8,555 nt of DNA from contig CALPNL020000080.1 in assembly GCA_943324925.2 (NCBI GenBank), positions 1 to 8,555 of the forward strand. Reading direction: 5' to 3'. Of this stretch, positions 1 through 7,281 are shown in pieces. Made by a program: the position numbers and the translations under genes. The notes under the pieces were generated by a model, which had not been told where the DNA came from, ran no database searches, and was given only the letters and a program-made list of their open reading frames with translations. Origin of the DNA: Chitinophaga pinensis (lineage in GTDB: Bacteria > Bacteroidota > Bacteroidia > Flavobacteriales > Flavobacteriaceae). Position 1 is the stretch's first letter. Every line of letters starts with the position of its first letter.

Positions 1-176
1 TCATGAAATCCAATCTTTTTATTAAAATTATAAAAATGCGGAAAACTGCCTTTATTTTGCGTTAAAAAATCAATCTGATAATTCCATTTTTCAATAAGAT
101 AATACGTTTTAATTGCTAATACTCTGGCAACTCCTCCTTCATTATTTACATTTGGAACTAGGTAAAGTAATTTCAT
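1..176 (-). CDS. GT4-type glycosyltransferase, N-terminal fragment (runs off the left edge)
   Basis: This is the beginning of a gene that continues past the left edge; 58 complete codons are visible. The protein starts MKLLYLVPNVNNEGGVARVL, a first beta strand followed by a Gly-Gly loop and an Ala-Arg-Val-Leu helix start. That is the usual opening of the GT-B fold in family 4 glycosyltransferases and resembles GGAERV in the neighbour at 581-1684. A second strand (YQIDFLTQ, about residues 34-41) fits the same Rossmann-like half. The ATG overlaps the stop of the ketoisomerase gene by one base (TAATG), so translation is probably coupled and the gene belongs to the same transcript. The C-terminal sugar-nucleotide-binding half and the EX7E motif lie outside the window, so donor and acceptor are unknown. 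The family call rests only on the N-terminal pattern and the context. Confidence 0.72.
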   Translation of the reverse strand, partial: MKLLYLVPNVNNEGGVARVLAIKTYYLIEKWNYQIDFLTQNKGSFPHFYNFNKKIGFH

Positions 177-577
177 TATTTAGTATTCAAAAATTCATTA
201 TAATCACGAATATAGTCTGATTCTTCAAATACATCTGACGCTAAAACTAAACAAACTGCACCGGAAGAAAAGTTTTCTAATTCCCGCCAAATACCAGTTG
301 GAATTTGCAATCCTATATTGGGTTTATTTAACAAATAACTTTTCTTTTCCTTTCCATCATTTAAGGTAACTTCAAAACTTCCGCTCAAGGCAATTAATAT
401 CTCCTCCTGATTAATATGGGAATGACCGCCACGAAAAGCTGTACTTGGGACATCAAATAAATAGTATATTCTTTTTAATTCAAATGGTAAAACATCATTT
501 TGAACAAAGGCTAAATTTCCACGTAAATCTTCAATCGTTGGAATTTGAAGTAGTTTTATATCACTAATTTTGGTCAT
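176..577 (-). CDS. FdtA/QdtA-type dTDP-4-keto-6-deoxyglucose 3,4-ketoisomerase (cupin, WxcM-like)
   Basis: At 133 residues this is the usual length of a stand-alone FdtA/QdtA sugar ketoisomerase. It is a small cytosolic cupin that moves the keto group of dTDP-4-keto-6-deoxy-D-glucose from C4 to C3 before transamination. Visible family marks are D17-x-RG (17-20), the strand RIYYLFDVP (36-44), and RGGHSH (49-54), whose His52 and His54 match the catalytic histidine pair of the family. The later segment IPTGIWREL.NFSSG (92-106) is followed by VCLVLAS (108-114) and a C-terminal DYIRDYNEF (121-129). The next residues after the His pair are Ile-Asn, where I expect Lys in many relatives. Members make either the 3-keto galacto (FdtA) or gluco (QdtA) product, and I cannot decide which from this sequence, so no symbol is given. 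It starts 3 nt after the stop of the GT4 gene and overlaps the next gene by 1 nt. Its presumed partner aminotransferase lies at 6187-7281, in the other minus-strand run. Confidence 0.9.
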   Translation of the reverse strand: MTKISDIKLLQIPTIEDLRGNLAFVQNDVLPFELKRIYYLFDVPSTAFRGGHSHINQEEILIALSGSFEVTLNDGKEKKSYLLNKPNIGLQIPTGIWRELENFSSGAVCLVLASDVFEESDYIRDYNEFLNTK

Positions 578-580
578 AAT

Positions 581-1684
581 CTAGTTATTAAATTTCATTA
601 AATCCAGCCATTGCTGCCCAATTGAATCTATAGAAAAATGTTGGCAACTTGGTAACGCATTTTCTTTACAAATAGTATATAAATCTGAATTTTCAATGAA
701 TAAATTCATGGCTTCGGTCAATTTTTCAACATTCTGATTTTCAACTAATAAACCATTGCTTTTATTAGTAATCATTTCACTTGGACCTGATAAACAATCA
801 AAAGAAACAACTGGAATGCCACAGGCCAAAGCCTCTAAAATTACATTGGGCATTCCTTCATTTATACTACTTAAAACAAAAAATTTAGCTCTCTTTAGAA
901 AAGGATACGGATTCTTTTGAAAACCTAAAAAATGTACTTTATCTGAAATATTATTCTGCTTAGCTAATTGAATATACTCTTCCATTTTAATTCCTTCACC
1001 AAGTAAAACCAAGTGGATATTTTGATCCGGTAATTGTGAATTTGAATACGCCGTAATCAATTTATCAAATTGCTTAACCTCCGTTTCCATTTGACCCACA
1101 CCAATAATATAATCGAAATTAAGATCTATAGATTCATTGAACTTTGAATGAATTTCTTCAATATTAATTGGATTATAAATAGTTTGAGCATTGGTCAAAT
1201 GGTATTTTATCTCAATTAATTCCCTAGTTTTATTTGTAATTGCTATAATTTTATAGGAATCTTTATAGGTCAATCGAGTTAAAAACGACCAATTTGACAT
1301 ATAATGATCAATCAGATAGCTGTGTACTGTGAAAATAGTTTTTGATTTATATAAAAATTTTGAAATTAATAATTCCTGAATTGGCTTATTTCGAAATCGA
1401 AAATCGATGATAAAATCGAAATTGTTTTCATTTAAATAATTCTTTAAAAATAAGTAACGATTGAGCTTATTAATGATCCCATTGGACTTATTTTTTAACT
1501 TACCTAAGTTGATTAGTTTTCCTGAAAAATTGTAGGAAACTTCATCAATAACAATAATATTATGTACTTCAACTCCATGCTTTTCAAAAAAAACTGACAA
1601 ATTTGCCATCACTCTTTCAGCGCCACCAATTCCCAATCGGTAACCAATTAAAGCGATTTTATTTTTTTTGTTAGGTATTATCAT
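581..1684 (-). CDS. GT4-family glycosyltransferase (GT-B fold)
   Basis: This 367-residue protein has the complete GT-B layout of family 4 retaining glycosyltransferases. The N-terminal half begins KIALIGYRLGIGGAERVMANL, with the Gly-Gly-Ala-Glu-Arg loop at 20-24. It ends near YNPINIEE (170-177), the linker typical of the family. The C-terminal donor-binding half carries VGQM (196-199), LVLLGEG (225-231), VHFLGFQKNPYPFL (250-263) and the EX7E motif Glu276 to Glu284 in NEGMPNVILEALACGIPVV. No signal peptide or membrane span is seen, so it probably acts on the inner face of the cytoplasmic membrane, adding one sugar to the lipid-linked repeat unit. An in-frame stop at 1706-1708 upstream leaves the ATG at 1682-1684 as the natural start. 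It is the first gene of its transcript, just downstream of the promoter at 1707-1736. Donor and acceptor cannot be predicted. Confidence 0.93.
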   Translation of the reverse strand: MIIPNKKNKIALIGYRLGIGGAERVMANLSVFFEKHGVEVHNIIVIDEVSYNFSGKLINLGKLKNKSNGIINKLNRYLFLKNYLNENNFDFIIDFRFRNKPIQELLISKFLYKSKTIFTVHSYLIDHYMSNWSFLTRLTYKDSYKIIAITNKTRELIEIKYHLTNAQTIYNPINIEEIHSKFNESIDLNFDYIIGVGQMETEVKQFDKLITAYSNSQLPDQNIHLVLLGEGIKMEEYIQLAKQNNISDKVHFLGFQKNPYPFLKRAKFFVLSSINEGMPNVILEALACGIPVVSFDCLSGPSEMITNKSNGLLVENQNVEKLTEAMNLFIENSDLYTICKENALPSCQHFSIDSIGQQWLDLMKFNN

Positions 1685-1706
1685 TAACGTTTTCTTATTT
1701 TCGTAT

Positions 1707-1736
1707 CAAATATAACTCTTTTAGAAAAATATGCAA
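1707..1736 (-). promoter_or_regulatory. Bacteroidota-type promoter (TTG / 19 bp / TATATTTG) for the 1684-to-1 gene run
   Basis: Read on the minus strand, a TTG (plus-strand CAA at 1734-1736) is followed by exactly 19 bases and then TATATTTG (plus-strand CAAATATA at 1707-1714). This fits the primary-sigma promoter of Bacteroidota (-33 TTG or TTTG, 17-23 bp spacer, -7 TAnnTTTG). Transcription would begin around 1700, giving a leader of roughly 15-20 nt before the ATG at 1684. The -33 element coincides with codon 2 (CAA) of the divergent gene at 1731. Scanning by eye I found no equally good match elsewhere in the window. Confidence 0.7.
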
Positions 1737-2630
1737 GAAAATCCACTTGTATCAGTAATTTGCTTGGCTTACAATCACGAGAATTTTGTGGTGGAAACTT
1801 TGAATTCTGTTATTCAACAAAATTACCGACCAATTGAGTTAATAATTGTGGATGATTGCAGTTTAGACACCACGAAGCTGGAGATCAATAATTGGTTATT
1901 ATCACATCCTGAAGTACAATTTATTGCCAATGAATTTAATATTGGAAATACCAAATCATTTAATAAAGCACTAAAAATTGCCAAAGGGGAATACATAATT
2001 GATTTGGCTGCAGACGATTTACTTCTACCTAATGGAATTCAAGTGCAAATTAATGCATTCCAGAAAAGCAAATTCCAAAACTTAGGTGTCGTATATGGTA
2101 ATGCAGAGATAATTAATGAAGATGGGAGTTTTAATTCCTTTTACTTCCCCGTTGATAAAAATGGAAAAGTAGTTTCAAAAAGAACTATTGGTGATATTTA
2201 TAGTTCGGTATTATCCACTGGTGACAGTATTTGTTCCGTATCTACGTTGATTAAAAAAAGTGTATTTGACTTTTTAGGAGGCTACGATGAAACTTTAGCT
2301 TATGAAGATTTGGATTCTTGGATCAGAGCTTCAAGAGAATATGAATTTGATTTTATTGATGAAGTAGTCGTCAAAAAAAGAACTGTAGGTAATTCCTTAG
2401 GATCTAATTTCTATAAGAAAAAACATAAAATTAATTTTTCGACTTATAAGATTCTTAAAAAGGCATTAAAATTAAACCGTTCCAAAGTCGAGGATTTGGC
2501 ACTTCAGAAAAGAGTTAACCACGAAATAATTCATTCTTTTAGAAATCAAAGTTGGACTTTACTGATTAAAAATATAGTTCTTAGATTGTCCATTGCCTAT
2601 AGAAAAAAATTCAAAAAATATTCGAATTAA
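1731..2630 (+). CDS. GT2-family glycosyltransferase (GT-A fold), the only complete plus-strand gene
   Basis: This 299-residue inverting family-2 glycosyltransferase transfers one sugar from a nucleotide donor in the cytosol. Its N-terminal domain reads PLVSVICLAYNHENFVVETL (5-24), then QQNYRPIELIIVDDCS (29-44) with the nucleotide-binding Asp41-Asp42. NIGNTKSFNKAL follows at 70-81. The DXD-equivalent is Asp95-Asp96 in LAADDLLLP. FLGGYDETLAYEDLDSW (181-197) supplies the acceptor-side ED motif with Glu192, Asp193 and Trp197. The tail from about 225 is basic and helical, possibly membrane-associating. An in-frame TAG at 1722-1724 leaves ATG 1731 as the first possible start. It points against every other locus gene in the window: its start faces the 581-1684 gene across only 46 bp, and its last 20 nt overlap the end of the acyltransferase gene. 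A plus-strand promoter is not clear; TATTTTCG at 1696-1703 is a one-mismatch -7 candidate, with its nearest TTG 25 bp upstream. Confidence 0.93.
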   Translation: MQENPLVSVICLAYNHENFVVETLNSVIQQNYRPIELIIVDDCSLDTTKLEINNWLLSHPEVQFIANEFNIGNTKSFNKALKIAKGEYIIDLAADDLLLPNGIQVQINAFQKSKFQNLGVVYGNAEIINEDGSFNSFYFPVDKNGKVVSKRTIGDIYSSVLSTGDSICSVSTLIKKSVFDFLGGYDETLAYEDLDSWIRASREYEFDFIDEVVVKKRTVGNSLGSNFYKKKHKINFSTYKILKKALKLNRSKVEDLALQKRVNHEIIHSFRNQSWTLLIKNIVLRLSIAYRKKFKKYSN

Positions 2631-3687
2631 CGGCGTTTTTTCTAATCCATTTATTGAGTGGAGATTCAATGTAATGGTATAAAACTATTGAAATTAAATT
2701 TAACGAGAAGAAAACAAACCACTGATTCTCATAAAATTTATTCAAAATAGTTACCATTATTCCAAGGTGTATTAAATAAAATATATAAGAACTTTTACCT
2801 AATAATTGTAGCGGTTTACTACTGAAAAAATCAGAAATAAAAGTCTTTTCTTTAATTAAACCTATAAATAAAGGTGCAATTCCAATAACTGGCAAAACAA
2901 TTGTGTTTATTATTTTCCCAGGCATAGAATCAACTCCAAAACCACCTTCAACTTTCAATGAAACAAGACCACAAATACTTAAGATAATTCCAGCTAAGCC
3001 TAAGTAAGTCATTCCTTTAAAAGTAGGTGAATATTTTCTAATTAATAAAGCTAATGCTATACCTACAAAAAATTCAGAAATTCGTCCAAAGAAAGTGAAA
3101 TCCAACATAAAATTAGTTGATTTCATAAAACCATTACCGTCAATTCCACTAAAATAAGAAACCAGCAAAAGTCCCAATCCCACAAAAAACAAAGGAATTA
3201 CAATTAGGTAGATTCTACTTTTATTAATTATAATAAAAAATAAAGGAGCGGTAAAATAGAAAACTTCTTCAACAGTTAAAGACCAACCTTGAGCTATTCC
3301 TGTAAATTTAAGATCGTCTGAAAAACCTTTTAGGAAAGTAATATTGTAAAAATAATTATGTAAATCAATCCAACAATTCTGAGAATAAACAATAGCAAAA
3401 AAGATAAATGAAAGTGTGGTTAGAATAAAATACATTGGATAAATCCTAGCCACCCGTTTGATTAGATAATTTTTGAAATTAAAATTAGGTTCATCAAAAT
3501 ACCGGTTACAAATTAGAAATCCACTTAATACAAAGAAAATCGTAACTCCAACATGGAATTCACCAAAAAAATTATGAATATTATTTCCGAATATTTCAAT
3601 TGAAAAAGGATTGAAATGATGGATATAAACCATATATGCAGCAAACGCTCGAATTCCTGTTAGCGCTGGAAAATGGAACTTATTCAT
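2611..3687 (-). CDS. Acyltransferase-3 family membrane O-acyltransferase (OafA-like)
   Basis: This 358-residue polytopic membrane protein belongs to the acyltransferase-3 family, which transfers acetyl or other acyl groups across the inner membrane to surface sugars. Family marks are LTGIRAFAAYMVYIHHF (9-25) with the His23-His24 pair, HVGVTIFFVLSGFLI (45-59), and the basic KRVARIYPMY (77-86) with Arg78 and Arg81. QGWSLTVEEVFYF follows at 133-145 with conserved Trp135 and Glu140/Glu141, then SSYIFYLIHLG (299-309) and the closing HYIESPLNKW (338-347). Many hydrophobic stretches fit about ten membrane spans. The length is that of the plain family, without the extra periplasmic SGNH domain some members carry. 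It probably O-acylates the repeat unit or a lipid-linked sugar; the acyl group is unknown. Its ATG overlaps the flippase stop by 8 nt (ATGAATAA), so translation is likely coupled. Its last 20 nt overlap the plus-strand gene end. Confidence 0.92.
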   Translation of the reverse strand: MNKFHFPALTGIRAFAAYMVYIHHFNPFSIEIFGNNIHNFFGEFHVGVTIFFVLSGFLICNRYFDEPNFNFKNYLIKRVARIYPMYFILTTLSFIFFAIVYSQNCWIDLHNYFYNITFLKGFSDDLKFTGIAQGWSLTVEEVFYFTAPLFFIIINKSRIYLIVIPLFFVGLGLLLVSYFSGIDGNGFMKSTNFMLDFTFFGRISEFFVGIALALLIRKYSPTFKGMTYLGLAGIILSICGLVSLKVEGGFGVDSMPGKIINTIVLPVIGIAPLFIGLIKEKTFISDFFSSKPLQLLGKSSYIFYLIHLGIMVTILNKFYENQWFVFFSLNLISIVLYHYIESPLNKWIRKNAVNSNIF

Positions 3688-5182
3688 TGCGTTTAAATTT
3701 GTTTTTAATCTTTATTAAATAAGAATAAATAGCAACACGTTTGTTTAGTTCTATATAAGAATAAAACATTGAAAATACTAAAATAATTCCTAGAGGATAG
3801 TAGGCATACGGATAAAGCATTGTAAAAGTGATTGCACTTGCCGCCATTCCAATTAATAAGCAAACTAAAATTATCTTTAAAGTGTCTTTTCTAATGGAAA
3901 AATCGTATTTGTTTTTCAAAATAGGAATTATATAGCATCCATAAAATATAAATTGAATTAAACTGGCCATTCCAATACCTACTAACCCAAAATAATGATA
4001 GAAAAATACAGTTGAAACTAATAAGAATATATCACTGATAATCTCTTGTTTGAAATACAATTTGTTATCCCCTTTTGCTAATATAACAAACGCTAATGGC
4101 CAAATAATTGCTTTTATTATTATTGCAAATAAAGCGGCTTTAAAAATCGATAAAACTCCTAAAAAATGATTAGAATAAAGCAATTCAATAACAATTGGGC
4201 CACAAAAATACAAGAAAATTATAGCTGGTGTTATCAATAATACTCCCATTTCAATTTGATCGTTTACTAGTTCTTTAACTTTGATATTGTCATTTTGAAT
4301 TTCGGTAATTCTTGGATAAAAATCAGTTCCCATAGCGTTAAAAATGAGACCAACATAAGAAATTAAAATTACAGAGCTAACTTCAAATAATCCTAATATT
4401 TCAGCACTTGACCCATTATTATTCAAGTACAATTTTATCAGATAGCTACATATTTGTCCGAAAATTACATTTATAGATAGTAAAAATCCCATTTTCATCA
4501 ATGGTTTTCCTTTTTGAAATGTATCCGCAAAAGAAAGTGAAATTTTATCAATTTTAATGTTTCTAGTAAAATAAAAGTTCACTAGCAAATTGACAAAACT
4601 AGATACCAAAATTACCGCTATAATTCCATCAAATTTGAAGGAATAATAGATTGGAACCGTAGCCATTGTAATTAATACAGAACTTAATACATTAGAAACA
4701 GCAATTGGTTTTACCATTCGAAGGCCTTGTAATAATGCAATTCGGCTAGTGGACAAATTTGAAAAAACAAAATTTACAGACAAAATCACAAACCAGAAAT
4801 AATAATCAGAAGTTCCGAAAGTTAATTTACTCAACAACTTAGAAAAAATAATGGTCACTAAAGCTCCTAAAATACTTGTGAAAATTGACCATCTTTGAAG
4901 AACAATATATCGTTCTGAAAATTTATTCTGGTCCTTTTCAGCATTGGCTAAACTCACTTCACGAACTCCAGTAATACTGATTCCGAAGCTAGTTAAAGAA
5001 CTAATTATTGCAACGGTATTATTTAACAATCCAACTATCCCAACACCAAAAGGACCTAAAAAAATAGCCACAAACTTAGATCCTACAATACTGACCAACA
5101 TTTTCAATGCCTGAGCAAATCCAAATAAGCCAGTTGCATTTAAAATCGTTTTGTATGAATTTTCTTTGTTATTTATTTCCAT
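3680..5182 (-). CDS. Wzx-like polysaccharide flippase (MOP/PST superfamily)
   Basis: This 500-residue, strongly hydrophobic protein has the size and spacing of about 12-14 membrane helices expected of a Wzx flippase, which moves undecaprenyl-linked repeat units to the periplasmic face. The N-terminal signature is GLFGFAQALKMLVSIVGSK (18-36), FLGPFGVGIVGLLNN (41-55) and the GISITGVREVSLA segment (67-79). This is the pattern of the O-antigen translocase (WzxE-like) branch rather than of drug-exporting MATE proteins. Charged residues cluster in loops such as NAEKDQNKFSERY (80-92) and TEIQNDNIKVKELVNDQIEM in the middle. It closes with a basic tail, KIKNKFKRNE. Its ATG directly abuts the preceding stop (TAAATG, no gap), and its stop lies inside the start of the acyltransferase gene. 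Its presence implies a Wzx/Wzy-type pathway, but no Wzy polymerase is seen in the window. No symbol is given because Wzx proteins are too diverse to name by orthology. Confidence 0.9.
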   Translation of the reverse strand: MEINNKENSYKTILNATGLFGFAQALKMLVSIVGSKFVAIFLGPFGVGIVGLLNNTVAIISSLTSFGISITGVREVSLANAEKDQNKFSERYIVLQRWSIFTSILGALVTIIFSKLLSKLTFGTSDYYFWFVILSVNFVFSNLSTSRIALLQGLRMVKPIAVSNVLSSVLITMATVPIYYSFKFDGIIAVILVSSFVNLLVNFYFTRNIKIDKISLSFADTFQKGKPLMKMGFLLSINVIFGQICSYLIKLYLNNNGSSAEILGLFEVSSVILISYVGLIFNAMGTDFYPRITEIQNDNIKVKELVNDQIEMGVLLITPAIIFLYFCGPIVIELLYSNHFLGVLSIFKAALFAIIIKAIIWPLAFVILAKGDNKLYFKQEIISDIFLLVSTVFFYHYFGLVGIGMASLIQFIFYGCYIIPILKNKYDFSIRKDTLKIILVCLLIGMAASAITFTMLYPYAYYPLGIILVFSMFYSYIELNKRVAIYSYLIKIKNKFKRNE

Positions 5183-6199
5183 TTAGTCAATATTGCAGCC
5201 AAAAGTTAGGTATTGATTTTTAAATTCGTAAACCCATTTTTTCCATTCCAAATTAGACGCTTCTGGAAGATTTGCACCAACTAATAAATCTTCTATTTTA
5301 TTTTGATTTAAATCTTTTGGGTAATTTTCCATAGGATCAAATACCTCGTCAAACCACGCTTCATTAATAATTTTATTAAAAGCAAAAAGATCTAATTTAA
5401 CGTTTTCATATTTTTTACCTTGATTGCTCGCTGAGGAAAGGAAACCTGTCTTCATTAATTCTTCATTAGTAAACCCAAAATATTGTTGCTTTTTCTTACT
5501 CCCAATATACCTAACGGCGTTATTCAGTTGTAAACCTTCATCCACTTTATTAGAATGATTTTTCCATAATTTTAAAAAATATTTCTTTTTAAAAATGGCA
5601 CCTGAAGTGGCATAGATGGTATAATAATTTAATAACCGCTCCAAAGAATAAATATTTAAAAAGGTTAGTATTTTTCTAATTCCAAAACGGCGGAATCTGA
5701 AAACTAAATTAAATAAAAAAGGATTTGTAGTGAATAAATCTGGAGTAAATATTGAATATTCATCATTAAATCGATAACTTTTGTTGGGTAATAATTTTGG
5801 GTTCCCAAGCCAGCATAATTTCAACATTTTAACTTTGTCAGATTCTAAATTCAATCTCATTTTTTTTAAATGAAAGGGTTTTGTAAACCAAAAATCATCT
5901 TCAATTAATAGGAAATAATTGGAGGCGTTCTCCGCAGCGCTAAGCCATAAATCGATTGGTATATTTGTTTTTACATTAGAATCACCATGGGCAATAGCAG
6001 TGGATTTTTCAAAATATAAATCAGATTTATTTATCTTTATTTTAGGATATTTATTGATTAATTTGTCAAGATATTTTTGCGGAGTTCCATCGTCTAAAAC
6101 GATAATATTAAAATCATTGTCATGTATATTTAAATAGATACTTTGAATACATCTATCCAAATAATAAGGCCTATTGAACGATTTTATTAATAGATCCAT
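5183..6199 (-). CDS. Putative GT-A (family-2-like) glycosyltransferase
   Basis: This 338-residue protein opens MDLLIKSFNRPYYLDRCIQS, a shortened version of the family-2 N-terminal strand and helix. It continues NIIVLDDGTP (31-40) with Asp36-Asp37, the nucleotide-binding pair of GT-A enzymes. FLLIEDDFWFTKPF (96-109) supplies the DXD-like metal-binding site (Glu100, Asp101, Asp102). These marks support a cytosolic glycosyltransferase that builds the repeat unit. Beyond residue 110 it departs from the standard family: I do not see the usual GGYDE...ED segment. The C-terminal part is rich in Lys, Asn and aromatic residues and has no motif I recognise. The nearest thing to an acceptor-side motif is ATSGAIFKKKYF (about 197-208). 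The ATG at 6197-6199 overlaps the aminotransferase stop by 13 nt, and the stop abuts the flippase ATG. Donor and acceptor are unknown. A more divergent GT-A family is the main alternative. Confidence 0.8.
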   Translation of the reverse strand: MDLLIKSFNRPYYLDRCIQSIYLNIHDNDFNIIVLDDGTPQKYLDKLINKYPKIKINKSDLYFEKSTAIAHGDSNVKTNIPIDLWLSAAENASNYFLLIEDDFWFTKPFHLKKMRLNLESDKVKMLKLCWLGNPKLLPNKSYRFNDEYSIFTPDLFTTNPFLFNLVFRFRRFGIRKILTFLNIYSLERLLNYYTIYATSGAIFKKKYFLKLWKNHSNKVDEGLQLNNAVRYIGSKKKQQYFGFTNEELMKTGFLSSASNQGKKYENVKLDLFAFNKIINEAWFDEVFDPMENYPKDLNQNKIEDLLVGANLPEASNLEWKKWVYEFKNQYLTFGCNID

Positions 6200-7281
6200 G
6201 AATTCAATTTTTGAATCACAAAATCAACTTCTATATCTGTGATCACAGGACTAATTGGTAAACTCAAAACCTCATCGTGGATTTTTTCTGTTATCGGTAA
6301 CTTCAAGTTGCTCCAATTTTCAAAAGCTTTTTGTCGATGAGGAGCAACAGGATAATGAATTAATGTTTCAATTCCATTTTGTTTTAAATAGTCTTGTAAT
6401 TCAACTCTTTTTGGGGTTCGAATTACAAATAAATGAAAAACATGGTTGTCTGAAAAATCCCAAAATGGTAAGATTATGTTCTCATTGTTTATTTCTAACA
6501 AATATCGTTTTGCAATATTTTTTCGAATTTGATTTTCTGTATCTAAATTGGGTAATTTTACATTGAGAAATGCAGCTTGAAGTTCATCTAAACGGGAATT
6601 AACTCCGATAAAATCATTATAATATTTAACTTGGGAACCGTAGTTACGAAGTGATAACAAGACTTCGGCCAATTGATCATCATTGGTTATTACAGCGCCA
6701 GCATCACCAATTGCTCCAAGGTTTTTACCAGGATAAAAACTAAAAGCTTGGGTGTTTTTAGATTTACTATTATTTGAAATCGCTCCATGAGACTGAGCTG
6801 AATCTTCTACCACAATCAAATTATTTTTGTTAGCAATCTCATTAATGGAATCGAGTTCAGCTAATTGTCCATAGAGGTTAACAACTAAAATGGACCTCGT
6901 TTTAGTAGTGATTTTATCAGTTATTAAATTCGGGTTTATAGTATAAGTTTCTAACTTTGGCTCTACCAAAACAGGAACTAATTCAGCTTGAATGATAGCT
7001 AAAATTGTTGCTATGTAAGTATTTGAAGGGACAATAACTTCGTCTCCCTTTTGCATTTTTCCCAACTGAATATAGGCTTTATAAATTAAAGTCAACGCAT
7101 CAAATCCATTTCCCACTCCAATACAATGTTTTGCATCACAATAGGCAGCAAAATTTTTCTCGAAAAGTTTAACTTCATCCCCTAGAATATACCAACCACT
7201 ATCTATAACACTTCTCAATTTATTTTGAAATGCATTTTCATAAGGCTGATTAATCTTATTTAAGTCGAGGAATTTAATCAT
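6187..7281 (-). CDS. DegT/DnrJ/EryC1-family PLP sugar aminotransferase, probably FdtB/QdtB-type
   Basis: This 364-residue protein is a full-length DegT/DnrJ/EryC1/StrS aminotransferase that adds an amino group to a keto-deoxy-sugar nucleotide using PLP. The marks are in order: FLDLNKINQPY (4-14), SGWYILGDEV (28-37), VGNGFDALTL (56-65), and GDEVIVPSNTYIAT (79-92). VVEDSAQSHGA (157-167) carries PLP-contacting Asp160 and Gln163. SFYPGKNLGAIGDAGAV (181-197) carries the Schiff-base lysine Lys186, and NSRLDELQAA (228-237) follows. With a FdtA/QdtA-type ketoisomerase in the same locus, the likely substrate is a dTDP-3-keto-6-deoxyhexose and the product dTDP-Fuc3N or dTDP-Qui3N. That is inferred from context, since C4-acting relatives share all these motifs. 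The ATG overlaps the upstream stop by 4 nt (ATGA), a classic coupling arrangement, and the end overlaps the next gene by 13 nt. Confidence 0.92.
   Translation of the reverse strand: MIKFLDLNKINQPYENAFQNKLRSVIDSGWYILGDEVKLFEKNFAAYCDAKHCIGVGNGFDALTLIYKAYIQLGKMQKGDEVIVPSNTYIATILAIIQAELVPVLVEPKLETYTINPNLITDKITTKTRSILVVNLYGQLAELDSINEIANKNNLIVVEDSAQSHGAISNNSKSKNTQAFSFYPGKNLGAIGDAGAVITNDDQLAEVLLSLRNYGSQVKYYNDFIGVNSRLDELQAAFLNVKLPNLDTENQIRKNIAKRYLLEINNENIILPFWDFSDNHVFHLFVIRTPKRVELQDYLKQNGIETLIHYPVAPHRQKAFENWSNLKLPITEKIHDEVLSLPISPVITDIEVDFVIQKLNSWIY

Noticed and set aside
2612..2641. A6 tract and T6 tract around the convergent gene ends as a two-way terminator
   Set aside because: The tracts could pair, but the bases between them do not form a GC-rich stem, so an intrinsic terminator is not supported.
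5919..6137. Plus-strand open frame of 72 codons
   Set aside because: It lies wholly inside the glycosyltransferase at 5183-6199 on the other strand, whose active-site motifs are clear; no family pattern or promoter supports the plus frame.
6255..6566. Plus-strand open frame of 103 codons
   Set aside because: It is antisense to the C-terminal part of the well-supported aminotransferase, and its translation resembles no protein family.
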